Shown here: positions 22,812 to 30,732 of the stretch, in pieces
How positions within the stretch are numbered: the stretch's first letter is position 1
Layout: the number at the start of each line of letters is the position of its first letter
From: Alphaproteobacteria bacterium
GTDB taxonomy: Bacteria; Pseudomonadota; Alphaproteobacteria; Rhodospirillales; Magnetospirillaceae
Direction of reading: 5' to 3'
NCBI GenBank assembly: GCA_015232025.1
Contig: JADGAL010000005.1
Location: 1 to 36,947, forward strand
Length of the DNA stretch: 36,947 bases
Translations under genes and position numbers: made by a program
Notes under the pieces: generated by a model
Told to the model about the DNA's origin: nothing
Databases searched by the model: none
The model's input: the letters and a program-made list of their open reading frames with translations, nothing else

Positions 22812-24809
22812 TTGGACCCGAATACTGGCCTGTTCGCCGATGGCGGCGAGATCGGCGGGCTGATGCGCTCATATGATTGGTCCACCAATCCGCTCGGCCC
22901 TTCAGCGGATTGGCCGCAGCCGTTGCGCACCCTGGTGGCTCTCATGCTGGGCTCGAATCAGCCGATGTTCATCGCCTGGGGGCCCGAGCGCATCATCCTA
23001 TACAACGACCGCTACGCCCCGCTGCTGGGCAACCGCCATCCCCGCGCCCTGGGGCGCCACTTCTATGATGTATGGTTCGACATTCGCCCGCAGATTCAGC
23101 CCATCATGGAGCGCGCCTACGCGGGCAAGTCGACGCACATGGACGACATCGCCTTTACCATGTGCCGCCACAGCTATCCCGAGGAGGCGCATTTCGCCTT
23201 CTCCTACACCCCGGTGCGCGACGAGGAGGGCCGGGTCGAGGGCGTGTTCTGCGCCTGCGCCGAAACCACCGGGAAGGTCATCGCCGAACGGGCGCAGACC
23301 TTTCGTCTCCATTTCGAGGAGCGGCTGCGCGATCTTGGCGACCCCACCGCGATCATCGCCGCCGCCGCCGAGATGTTGGGCCGCCATCTGGGGGTGTCGC
23401 AGGTCGGCTACGGCGACGTCGACGCCGGCGGGGAATGGATCACGGTTTCCGTCGACTGGAGCGATGGGCGCATCCCCACGATGGTCGGGCGCCATCGCCT
23501 GGCCGATTTTGGCCAGCCCCTGGTGGACGATCCGCGCGCGATTTCCGACATCACGCCGTCCGCGGTTCAGGCCTTCGCCTATATTCCAATCATCATGGAC
23601 CGCCGGCTGGTGAACGTGTTGGCCGTCCATCATCGCGAGCCCCGCTTCTGGACGGCGGCGGAACTCGCCTCGGCCAACGAGGCCGCCGAGTGGACATGGG
23701 CGGCGGTGGCGCGTGCGCGCGCCGGCGTCGCCTTGCGCGAAAGCGAGGCCCGCTTTCGTCATATGGCCGACCACGCTCCGGTCATGGTGTGGGTCACCGA
23801 TCCCGAAGGGCGCTGCACCTATGTCAGCCGTAGCTGGTACGACTTCACCGCCCAGGCGCCCGATGACGCGCTGGGTCTCGGCTGGCAGGACGCCCTGCAT
23901 CCCGATGATCGCGAGGGCGCCCTTCAGGCGTTCCAGACGGCCAACGCCACCCGCGCTCCCTACCGTTTCGAATACCGGCTGCGATGGCGTGGGGGTGGGT
24001 GGCGCTGGGTCATGGGCGCCGCCGCCCCACGCTTGGCCGATGACGGGTCGTTTCTTGGCCATGTCGGCTCGGTGATCGACATCACCGAGCGCAAAGAGGC
24101 CGAAATCGCCATGGCGCGGGCCGATCGGGCCAAATCCCGGTTCCTGGCCGTGGCGTCCCACGATCTGCGCCAGCCCATGCAGTCGCTGCTGCTGTTCAGG
24201 GAACTGCTCAGGCCCCACGTCGCCGAAAAGGGTCGGGACGCGTTCGAGCACCTTGGCCAAGGGCTCGACACCATGCGCGAGTTGCTGGACGGCTTGCTCG
24301 ACCTGTCGCGCCTGGAGTCCGATGTGGTCACACCCGACATCGAGGACTTCGCGATCCGCGAGGTGCTGGAGCCGATCGGCAACGCCTATGCCCAGGTCGC
24401 GGCGGCGAAGCGCTTGGAGCTTCACATCGCCGACTGCCCGGCGATCATCCGCAGCGACCGCGCCTTGCTGGGACGCATGCTGCGCAATCTTCTGGAAAAC
24501 GCCCTGCGCCACACCCACTCCGGTCGGGTCGCCATCCGGTGCCACAAGATGGCCGCGCATCTTCGCGTCGAAATTCACGACACCGGCGTGGGCATCCGGC
24601 GCGAGGATCTCGACGGCATTTGGGAAGAGTTCCGCCAAGTCGGCGATTCCGAACAAACCCGCGGCCAAGGGCTGGGCTTGGGGCTGGCCATCGTGCGGCG
24701 CCTGTCGCGGTTGCTGGGGCATTCCGTCACCGTGAGTTCGGTTCCGAACGTCGGATCGGTGTTCGCCATCGAAATGGCCCTTGGCGCCGACGCGCCGAAT
24801 TCCCCCTGA
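22812..24809 (+). CDS. Sensor histidine kinase with PAS and GAF-like domains
   Basis: A 665-residue soluble kinase. The start appears to be TTG 22812 after GGGGGAG; a later ATG at 22863 would remove 17 residues. Residues about 30-160 form a PAS-like domain of the type starting DWSTNPLGP and WPQPLRTLVALML. Residues about 165-300 are GAF-like (TAIIAAAAEMLGRHLGVSQV). A second PAS spans about 310-430. HisKA has His450 (FLAVASHDLRQPMQSLLLF) of the HDLRQP subtype, and the ATPase has Asn563 with DTGVGI and GLGLGLAIVRRL. The closeness to the receiver and hybrid kinase (21 bases) points to one signalling operon. The ligand is unknown. Confidence 0.9.
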   Translation: MDPNTGLFADGGEIGGLMRSYDWSTNPLGPSADWPQPLRTLVALMLGSNQPMFIAWGPERIILYNDRYAPLLGNRHPRALGRHFYDVWFDIRPQIQPIMERAYAGKSTHMDDIAFTMCRHSYPEEAHFAFSYTPVRDEEGRVEGVFCACAETTGKVIAERAQTFRLHFEERLRDLGDPTAIIAAAAEMLGRHLGVSQVGYGDVDAGGEWITVSVDWSDGRIPTMVGRHRLADFGQPLVDDPRAISDITPSAVQAFAYIPIIMDRRLVNVLAVHHREPRFWTAAELASANEAAEWTWAAVARARAGVALRESEARFRHMADHAPVMVWVTDPEGRCTYVSRSWYDFTAQAPDDALGLGWQDALHPDDREGALQAFQTANATRAPYRFEYRLRWRGGGWRWVMGAAAPRLADDGSFLGHVGSVIDITERKEAEIAMARADRAKSRFLAVASHDLRQPMQSLLLFRELLRPHVAEKGRDAFEHLGQGLDTMRELLDGLLDLSRLESDVVTPDIEDFAIREVLEPIGNAYAQVAAAKRLELHIADCPAIIRSDRALLGRMLRNLLENALRHTHSGRVAIRCHKMAAHLRVEIHDTGVGIRREDLDGIWEEFRQVGDSEQTRGQGLGLGLAIVRRLSRLLGHSVTVSSVPNVGSVFAIEMALGADAPNSP

Positions 24810-24819
24810 GCACGGTTCA

Positions 24820-24847
24820 TTGAGCGGCCGCGAAAACCGGGTATAGT
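24820..24847 (+). promoter_or_regulatory. Probable sigma70-type promoter of the DUF350 operon
   Basis: TTGAGC (24820-24825) and TATAGT (24842-24847) are 16 bases apart. They lie 31 bases upstream of the DUF350 start and just after the kinase gene stop, so the stress operon probably has its own promoter. Confidence 0.5.
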
Positions 24848-24877
24848 GACCGGCGGATTCGGTCGACAGGGGGGAAG

Positions 24878-25276
24878 ATGATCACGTTGGTGTCGTTCGG
24901 CACTTACCTGGCCTGGGTGGGCGCCGCTCTCGCCTGCTTTCTGGTCGGCATGGCCCTTTACATGCGCATCACGCCCTATGACGAGATCCGCCTGATCCGC
25001 GCCGGCAATCGCGCGGCGGCGGTGGCGCTGGGCGGCACCATGATCGGTTTGGCCTTGCCCATCGCCAGCGTGCTGATGCATGCCACCAGCCTGCTCGATC
25101 TGGTGATCTGGAGCGCCACCGGCGTGCTGGTTCAGGTGATCGGCTGGTGGATGGCGGCGCGTTTCCTGTCCGATCTGCGCATAGCGATCAACGAGGATCG
25201 CCTGTCGCACGGCATCACGCTGGCCGCCCTGTCGTTCGCGATCGGTCTGCTCAACGCCGGCGCGATGAGCACCTGA
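24878..25276 (+). CDS. DUF350 (UPF0719) family membrane protein, YjfL-like
   Basis: A 132-residue protein with four TM helices (about 5-27, 46-68, 73-95 and 110-130), the DUF350 layout. A polar first loop (MRITPYDEIRLIRAGN) and GGTMIGLALPIASVLMHA in helix two match the family. Its biochemical function is not known. In E. coli the homologue YjfL is encoded beside a PspA-like protein (YjfJ), a DUF1190 lipoprotein (YjfM) and a glutathionylspermidine-synthase-like protein (YjfC); all of these types follow here on the same strand. A GGGGAAG site precedes the ATG. Confidence 0.88.
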   Translation: MITLVSFGTYLAWVGAALACFLVGMALYMRITPYDEIRLIRAGNRAAAVALGGTMIGLALPIASVLMHATSLLDLVIWSATGVLVQVIGWWMAARFLSDLRIAINEDRLSHGITLAALSFAIGLLNAGAMST

Positions 25277-25300
25277 CAACTCTTCAACGGAGTGCCACCC

Positions 25301-26080
25301 ATGTCTTTCGGTTTTCTCAGCATCTTCGCGGGCATCAAGGGCAAGAAGATGATCCAGGAGGTCACCGCCCGGATCACGCAGATCGACCCCGACACCGCCG
25401 TCAAAGCCGATTTGGTCATGCTGGAGCAGGCGCTTGACAAGGCCAGCGCCCTGGTCGCCGAATTGCGCGCCAGCCTGAACAAGGAAATCCGCGAGGCCGA
25501 GGCGGCCGAGGCCAAGTTCGATCAGGCGCTGAAGGCGGCCGAGATCCTGGAGGGCAAGGCGGCCTCGGCCGATGCGGCGGCCAAGCCGGCCATCGAGGCC
25601 TCGCTGGCCCGGCTGGTCGCCCAGATCGAGGAGTTGGCCCGCATCCGCGACGCCGAGGCGCGCGACGTGACCGAGGCCGAGCAACTGCTGGCCGAGTCCG
25701 AGGCGGCGCATCGCGAAAAGGCCGCCAAGCTGACCATCGCCAAAGGCAGCCTCGACAACGCGGTGCGCGAGATGAAGCGCGCCACCATCGAGGCCGAGCG
25801 CGCCAAGGAGAAGGCCGACGCGGCGGCCCGCGTGGCCGGGTTGCGCGGCGACGACTCCGCTTCGGGCATCGACGTGGCGCTGAACGCCATGACCGCCAAG
25901 ACCCAGGCGTTGCGCCAAGAGGCCGAGGCGGCCCGCGTCAAGCGCGAGGCGCTGACCAGCCACCTGTCGGACAGCGGCGACGCCAACATCGACGCGGCGC
26001 TGGCCGAGGCCGGCAAGGGTGGCGGCGCGGATGCCGGCGACGTGGCGGGTCGGCTCGCCGCGCTGCGCGCCCGGCGCTGA
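25301..26080 (+). CDS. PspA/IM30-like coiled-coil protein (YjfJ type)
   Basis: A 259-residue protein that is almost all long charged coiled coil (about residues 20-225), rich in Ala, Glu, Lys and Arg. The N-terminus MSFGFLSIFAGIKGKKMIQE is amphipathic, as needed for membrane contact. The end (about residues 226-259) has IDAALAEAGKGGGADAGDV and RLAALRA, which resembles the C-terminus of E. coli YjfJ as I recall it. PspA-family proteins sense and mend inner-membrane stress. Start ATG 25301 lies 24 bases after the DUF350 stop. Its stop overlaps the lipoprotein start. Confidence 0.7.
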   Translation: MSFGFLSIFAGIKGKKMIQEVTARITQIDPDTAVKADLVMLEQALDKASALVAELRASLNKEIREAEAAEAKFDQALKAAEILEGKAASADAAAKPAIEASLARLVAQIEELARIRDAEARDVTEAEQLLAESEAAHREKAAKLTIAKGSLDNAVREMKRATIEAERAKEKADAAARVAGLRGDDSASGIDVALNAMTAKTQALRQEAEAARVKREALTSHLSDSGDANIDAALAEAGKGGGADAGDVAGRLAALRARR

Positions 26081-26628
26081 TGTCGAGGTCGAAGCTCCTT
26101 CTGCTCGGCGTTGGCGTCCTGGCCCTGACGGCGTGCGGCGACGACGAGCAGGCCGCCGACGCCACCTCGGTTCCCGGCGCCGCCGTGCAGGCCGTCTATC
26201 CGTCGCTCGACGCCTGTCTGGCCGAGGCGGCGGACATGGAGGCCGTGCGGCTGTGCCGCGAGGCCGCCCACGAGGCGCAAGCCAAGCTCGAGGCGCAGGC
26301 GCCCAAGACCGCCTCGGACTGCGCCAGCCAGTACGGCAAGGAGTGCGTTCAGCACACCAAGCGGGACGGCTCGTCCTGGTGGGGGCCGGCGGTCACCGGC
26401 TTCCTGATCGGCCAGTTGCTCGACGGCTCGCGCTATCGGGCGCCGGTCTGGACGGACGGCTCGGGCAATTACAACACCACGACCGCGAAGAGCGACGATC
26501 GGAAAAAGGACACCTCGGTCCGGTCCAGCGGTGGAACCACCCCGCCCAAGGTCACGCTGCCGACCACCACCGTGTCGCGCGGCGGGTTCGGCTCGACCGG
26601 CTCGAAATACACCAGCGCGGGAGGCTGA
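26080..26628 (+). CDS. DUF1190 (YgiB/YjfM)-type lipoprotein
   Basis: A 182-residue lipoprotein: signal MSRSKLLLLGVGVLALTAC with Cys19 in an LTAC lipobox. A Cys-containing acidic region follows (SLDACLAEAADMEAVRLCRE), then CASQYGKECVQHTK, SSWWGPAVTGFLIGQLL, and a long Ser/Thr/Gly tail with PVWTDGSGNYNTT and VSRGGFGST. This order (Cys pair, WWGP...FLIG, disordered tail with SRGGFG) is the DUF1190 pattern. It starts on the last base of the PspA-like stop codon. The protein probably sits at the outer or inner membrane facing the periplasm. Its function is unknown, but it travels with the next gene in many proteobacteria. Confidence 0.85.
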   Translation: MSRSKLLLLGVGVLALTACGDDEQAADATSVPGAAVQAVYPSLDACLAEAADMEAVRLCREAAHEAQAKLEAQAPKTASDCASQYGKECVQHTKRDGSSWWGPAVTGFLIGQLLDGSRYRAPVWTDGSGNYNTTTAKSDDRKKDTSVRSSGGTTPPKVTLPTTTVSRGGFGSTGSKYTSAGG

Positions 26629-26630
26629 GC

Positions 26631-27836
26631 GTGCAAAGCGATTTCGCGAAACAGCGTCGGCAAATCGCCCCGCGGCCCGATTGGGAGGCGGCGGTCAAGG
26701 CGTTGGGCTTCGACTTCGCCACCATCGACGGCCTGCCCTACTGGGACGAAGGCGTCTGCTGGCGGCTGACCGGCGCGCAGGTCGACGCGCTCGACGACGC
26801 GGCGGCCGAGTTGCACGCGATGTGCCTGGACGCCGTGCGCGACGTCATCGACACCCATCAACTGGGCCGCTTCGGCATCACCGGGGCGTGGGCCGAGGAA
26901 GTGCAAGAAAGCTGGCGGCGCGGCTTGGTGGCCGACCGGCCGGGCGGGCACGTCCATGGCCGCTTCGACCTGGCCTTCGACGGCGAGACCATCAAGCTGC
27001 TGGAATACAACGCCGACACGCCGACCAGCCTGTTCGAGGCGGGCATCGTCCAGTGGTACTGGAAAGAGGCGTGCCATCCCGGCGCCGACCAGTTCAACAG
27101 CCTGCACGAGAAGCTGGTGGCCCGCTGGGCCGACCTGCTGCCCGGCGCGCCGCGCGCCGCCGATGGCCAGCGCTGGCTGCACGGCATGGCCCAGGTGCCG
27201 CACCCCGAGGACGAGACCACGGTGCGCTACATGCTGGCCTGCGCCGAGGAGGCCGGCTGGCGCACCCATTTCCTAGGCGTCGCCGACATCGGCTGGGACG
27301 ACCTTCGGCGGCGCTTCGTCGATCTGGAGAACCAGCCGATCACCACCGCCTTCAAGCTGTATCCCTGGGAATGGCTGGCCAAGGAGGAGTTCTTCCAAAA
27401 CCTGCGCGTCGCGGCGACCCGCTGGATCGAGCCGGCCTGGAAATCGGTGCTCAGCAACAAGGCGCTGCTGGCCGTGTTGTGGGAGCTTCATCCCGAACAC
27501 CCGCTGCTGCTGCCCGCCAGCTTCGACCGCCGCGCCCTGTCGCCCGCCAAGGGCTTGGTGCGCAAACCGCTGCTCGGCCGCGAGGGCGCCAACATCGCCC
27601 TGTTCGACGCCGACGGCAAACAGGTGCTCGCCACCGATGGCCTTTACGGCGACGAGGGTTACGTCTGGCAGGAACGCGCCCCGATGGCCGCGTGGCGCGA
27701 CAAGAACGGCGACACCGGCACCGCCGTGTTCGGCGTGTGGGTGATCGGCAACGAAACGGCCGGCCTGGGCATCCGCGAGGACCAGGGATTGATCACCCGC
27801 GATTCCAGCCGCTTCGTGCCGCATTACTTCGAGTGA
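26631..27836 (+). CDS. Glutathionylspermidine synthase-like ATP-grasp protein (YjfC/YgiC type)
   Basis: A 401-residue ATP-grasp enzyme of the family related to the synthetase half of GspSA. I use GTG 26631, two bases after the lipoprotein stop. Family marks: PYWDEGVCWRLT, the KLLEYNADTPTSLFEAGIVQ core, FKLYPWEWL, KSVLSNKALLAVLW, VRKPLLGREGANIALFD and the end GIREDQGLITRDSSRFVPHY. The stand-alone YjfC/YgiC proteins lack the amidase domain and are thought to ligate a peptide or amine, but the true substrate is not settled. It ends the four-gene operon; the CRISPR leader follows without a clear terminator. Confidence 0.9.
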   Translation: MQSDFAKQRRQIAPRPDWEAAVKALGFDFATIDGLPYWDEGVCWRLTGAQVDALDDAAAELHAMCLDAVRDVIDTHQLGRFGITGAWAEEVQESWRRGLVADRPGGHVHGRFDLAFDGETIKLLEYNADTPTSLFEAGIVQWYWKEACHPGADQFNSLHEKLVARWADLLPGAPRAADGQRWLHGMAQVPHPEDETTVRYMLACAEEAGWRTHFLGVADIGWDDLRRRFVDLENQPITTAFKLYPWEWLAKEEFFQNLRVAATRWIEPAWKSVLSNKALLAVLWELHPEHPLLLPASFDRRALSPAKGLVRKPLLGREGANIALFDADGKQVLATDGLYGDEGYVWQERAPMAAWRDKNGDTGTAVFGVWVIGNETAGLGIREDQGLITRDSSRFVPHYFE

Positions 27837-28104
27837 CCGCATCCTTTCGACGAGAAGCCGATACCGGGTTCCCGGCGGGCGATATTCACGCTAGACTACA
27901 CCCGCCGCGCGCCTTCGAGCGGTCCGGTGCCGGGTGACCCCCCGGGGGGCGCTCGAAACGCTGTTTGACATTGTGAAGATTGAGTTTTTTGGCCCGTTGG
28001 CGGGCGGGACGCGGTGTTCCGGGCGCCTGGATCGGGGGGCACGGCGGGGGTGCTCGAAAATCGGGTTGTAAGTGGTTGGTGGAACGGGGTAATTTTGGGG
28101 GTCT
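27837..28104 (+). promoter_or_regulatory. CRISPR leader-like region
   Basis: This 268-base gene-free stretch precedes the first repeat. It holds an inverted repeat TTCGAGCG (27914-27921) / CGCTCGAA (27950-27957) around a C/G run, then TTTGACATTGTG at 27964-27975 and a T-run. An AT-richer last part contains TCGGGTTGTAAGTGG and GGGGTAATTTTGG. I recall similar GC-hairpin plus TTGACATTG arrangements between cas2 and arrays in proteobacteria. Here the upstream gene is unrelated to cas. A leader on this side agrees with decay of repeats at the other end. Confidence 0.55.
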
Positions 28105-30506
28105 CTTTCCCCGGCAGAAATGCCGGGGCCTCATTGAAGCATGTGCCTATGGAATGGCTTGTGCGGCTGTGAACGGAAGGCTTTCCCCGGCAGAAATGCC
28201 GGGGCCTCATTGAAGCACCGAATACTGGACGTGAAAGTTACGCGTGTTGTAGGACGCCTTTCCCCGGCAGAAATGCCGGGGCCTCATTGAAGCAGTCTCG
28301 GCGCCCGGCCGGTCTCATTCGCTCGCGCCCGGGCGCTATCCCCGGCAGTAATGCCGGGGCCTCATTGTAAGCGCAGCCAGGCGATCGACTGACAGCAACA
28401 TCCGCGCGCGCCTTTCCCCGGCAGTAATGCCGGGGCCTCATTGAAGCTATGGGGCCACCCGGCGCGGAAGTCCCTCTCTCACTGGCCTTTCCCCGGCAGT
28501 AATGCCGGGGCCTCATTGAAGCGGGATGTCGCGCGCCATGGCGGTAACCGCCGTTGCCCTTTCCCCGGCAGAAATGCCGGGGCCTCATTGAAGCCGGTCC
28601 ACTTCCGCCGCGAAGGGCTCCAGCACCTCCGCTTTCCCCGGCAGAAATGCCGGGGCCTCATTGAAGCTATGTTGGCGACCTCCCCCCCTGGGAGGAGGCG
28701 ATCGCTCTTTCCCCGGCAGAAGTGCCGGGGCCTCATTGAAGCTGCACCCATCGGGCGGTCTACGACTTCCCGCTTTCCGACGTTTCCCCGGTAGAAATGC
28801 CGGGGCCTCATTGAAGCTCATAGTGCTTGGCCCATCGATCGGCCCGGCTGATGGTCTTTCCCCGGGATTACGGTGACAGTGCATTTAATTGGGATGCGCG
28901 GATGCCGTCACCGTAACCTTCGGGAAATAAGTGCACTGTCACCGTAACTCACCGTAACTCCTGTCACCGTAACTCCAGCCCCGCCGCGCGCGCCTCCTTT
29001 CCCCGGCAGAAATGCCGGGGCCTCATTGAAGCGACTTGGCAATGCTGAGGCGCGCATGGCCGCTGATCCAGCTTTCCCCGGCAGAAATGCCGGGGCCTCA
29101 TTGAAGCAAGGTGCCCGCGACATGACGCACCCCCTGCAAAATCGCTTTCCCCGGCAGAAATGCCGGGGCCTCATTGAAGCGACCCGCTCATGACCCGACG
29201 ATTGTCGATGGTCCGTGCGGCTTTCCCCGGCAGAAATGCCGGGGCCTCATTGAAGCTCGTTCTCGCTGGCGCAGGCCAGGGCGGCGCGGAGGTGCTCTTT
29301 CCCCGGTAGAAATGCCGGGGCCTCATTGAAGCTTGGGCCGCCTGCGCGAGTTGCCGACGATCGAGCTGCCCTTCCCCGGCAGAAATGCCGGGGCCTCATT
29401 GAAGCTTCGGGGCAGTCGCCGCGCTTTTCGGGCGTGTCGATGCTTTCCCCGGCAGAAATGCCGGGGCCTCATTGAAGCGCGTAGGCCCCGGCGGACATCC
29501 CGCCCTTGGCCAGCTTTCCCCGGCAGAAATGCCGGGGCCTCATTGAAGCCCCTCAACCCTGATCATCCTGGACTTGGCGTCAACATCCGCTTTCCCCGGC
29601 AGAAATGCCGGGGCCTCATTGAAGCTCCGGCACGGTCACCGGGTTCGTCTACTACCTGACCGGCTTTCCCCGGCAGAAATGCCGGGGCCTCATTGAAGCG
29701 CCCGGCCGGAGGCTGTCGCCGACATCGTCGCCAGTCTTTCCCCGGCAGAAATGCCGGGGCCTCATTGAAGCCTCGCGAAGAGCTTGAAGGACATGGCCGG
29801 CGCCGCCTTTCCCCGGCAGAAATGCCGGGGCCTCATTGAAGCTGCGCGTTGATCGCCGCGATGATGTCCATGATCCATCTCCTTTCCCCGGCAGTAATGC
29901 CGGGGCCTCATTGAAGCCCCTACGGCTCGACGGTTTGGAACCTGAAAGAGCCGCTTTCCCCGGCAGAAATGCCGGGGCCTCATTGAAGCCGCAACTCGCC
30001 GATCGTCACGCCCATGCCTTGGGCGATGGCCTTTCCCCGGCAGAAATGCCGGGGCCTCATTGAAGCCTCGGGGCCAGCGCTGCCAACCACCATCGGACGT
30101 CGTTCTTTCCCCGGCAGAAATGCCGGGGCCTCATTGAAGCAGCTTCACGGCCATGGCCGCATCCTCCTAACGGTCGTACTTTCCCCGGCAGAAATGCCGG
30201 GGCCTCATTGAAGCCGGCCACGTTTCACCGGCCGCGAGTTGGTCCTCGAGTCCTTTCCCCGGCAGAAATGCCGGGGCCTCATTGAAGCAGGATCGCGTTG
30301 ACGTTCGACGACCAGTCGCCACCCGCTTTCCCCGGCAGAAATGCCGGGGCTTCATTGAAGCCAGCCCAGGTATCGCTCACGCACCTCCGGATGGGCCGTC
30401 CTTCCCTGGCCGAAATGCCAGGGCCTCATTGAAGCTTCTCCACCGGACCAATGCGCTTGTTGATCTTTGCAGATTTCCCCGGCAGATGCCGGGGCCTCAT
30501 TGAACC
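28105..30506 (+). CRISPR. CRISPR array, 32 repeat units, no cas genes in window
   Basis: The 36-bp repeat begins CTTTCCCCGGCAGAAATGCC and ends GGGGCCTCATTGAAGC. Repeat starts run from 28105, 28181, 28258 to 30326, 30400 and 30473. Spacers between intact units are 35-42 bp, all different. The unit at 28856 keeps only ten bases, where another element is inserted. The last two units (30400-30435 and 30473-30506) are degenerate, so the trailer is on the right and the leader on the left. The 3' end ATTGAAGC would give a Cas6-type 5' handle in crRNA read on the plus strand, as in type I or III systems. Repeats ending CCTCATTGAAGC remind me of type I-G (former I-U), but that is recollection. With no cas genes here, it is orphan or served in trans. 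Confidence 0.98.
28866..28976. mobile_element. REP/MITE-like palindromic element inserted in the CRISPR array
   Basis: Arms at about 28867-28893 (starting ATTACGGTGACAGTGCA) and 28921-28948 (complementary, ending GTGCACTGTCACCGTAAC) match at about 24 of 27 positions. Four copies of TCACCGTAAC lie at 28908, 28939, 28949 and 28964. I recall this GTGACAGTGCA-type palindrome from regions next to REP-associated tyrosine transposase genes in proteobacteria. No transposase gene is present, so it is a non-autonomous copy. It follows the first ten bases of a repeat (28856-28865); the rest of that repeat is missing. Confidence 0.7.
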
Positions 30507-30732
30507 ACCGCGCCCCGCCGCCAACTGCGATCGTCGTCATCCGCTTGATCGTCGCCAGCCGCGCTCACCCCCCAACCCCGCCCCACACCCAGCCTCACGC
30601 ACCGAACGGCGTACCAATCCTCGCCATGGTTCAATCCACCGCCACCATGGACCATTGACAGGGTTCTGATCCGGTGAGAGTGTTAAATATCAGGCGTGTA
30701 CATCGCCGTTGTGTAGTTTAAGGAGGCTGCTG
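30507..30732 (+). other. Gene-free stretch between CRISPR trailer and ABC importer
   Basis: No coding frame, tRNA or repeat is convincing here. The left part is C-rich; the right part holds TTGACA at 30655-30660 and an AT-rich TGTTAAATAT at 30681-30690, but their spacing (22) is poor for a sigma70 promoter. The importer promoter is probably in this region. Confidence 0.5.

Noticed and set aside
27965-27970. TTGACA as a -35 box of a CRISPR promoter
   Set aside because: No acceptable -10 box lies 16-18 bases downstream. It is kept only as part of the leader description.
28105-30506. Self-targeting spacers against the prophage in this window
   Set aside because: Comparison by eye found no exact spacer match in 1-17707, but this is not a proper search.
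27896-30540. Many short frames on both strands within and around the CRISPR array
   Set aside because: All are translations of the repeats (for example MRPRHFCRGK and FNEAPAFLPGK) and not genes.
30655-30688. TTGACA ... TTAAAT as the promoter of the ABC importer
   Set aside because: The spacing of 22 bases is too long for a sigma70 promoter; no better pair was found.
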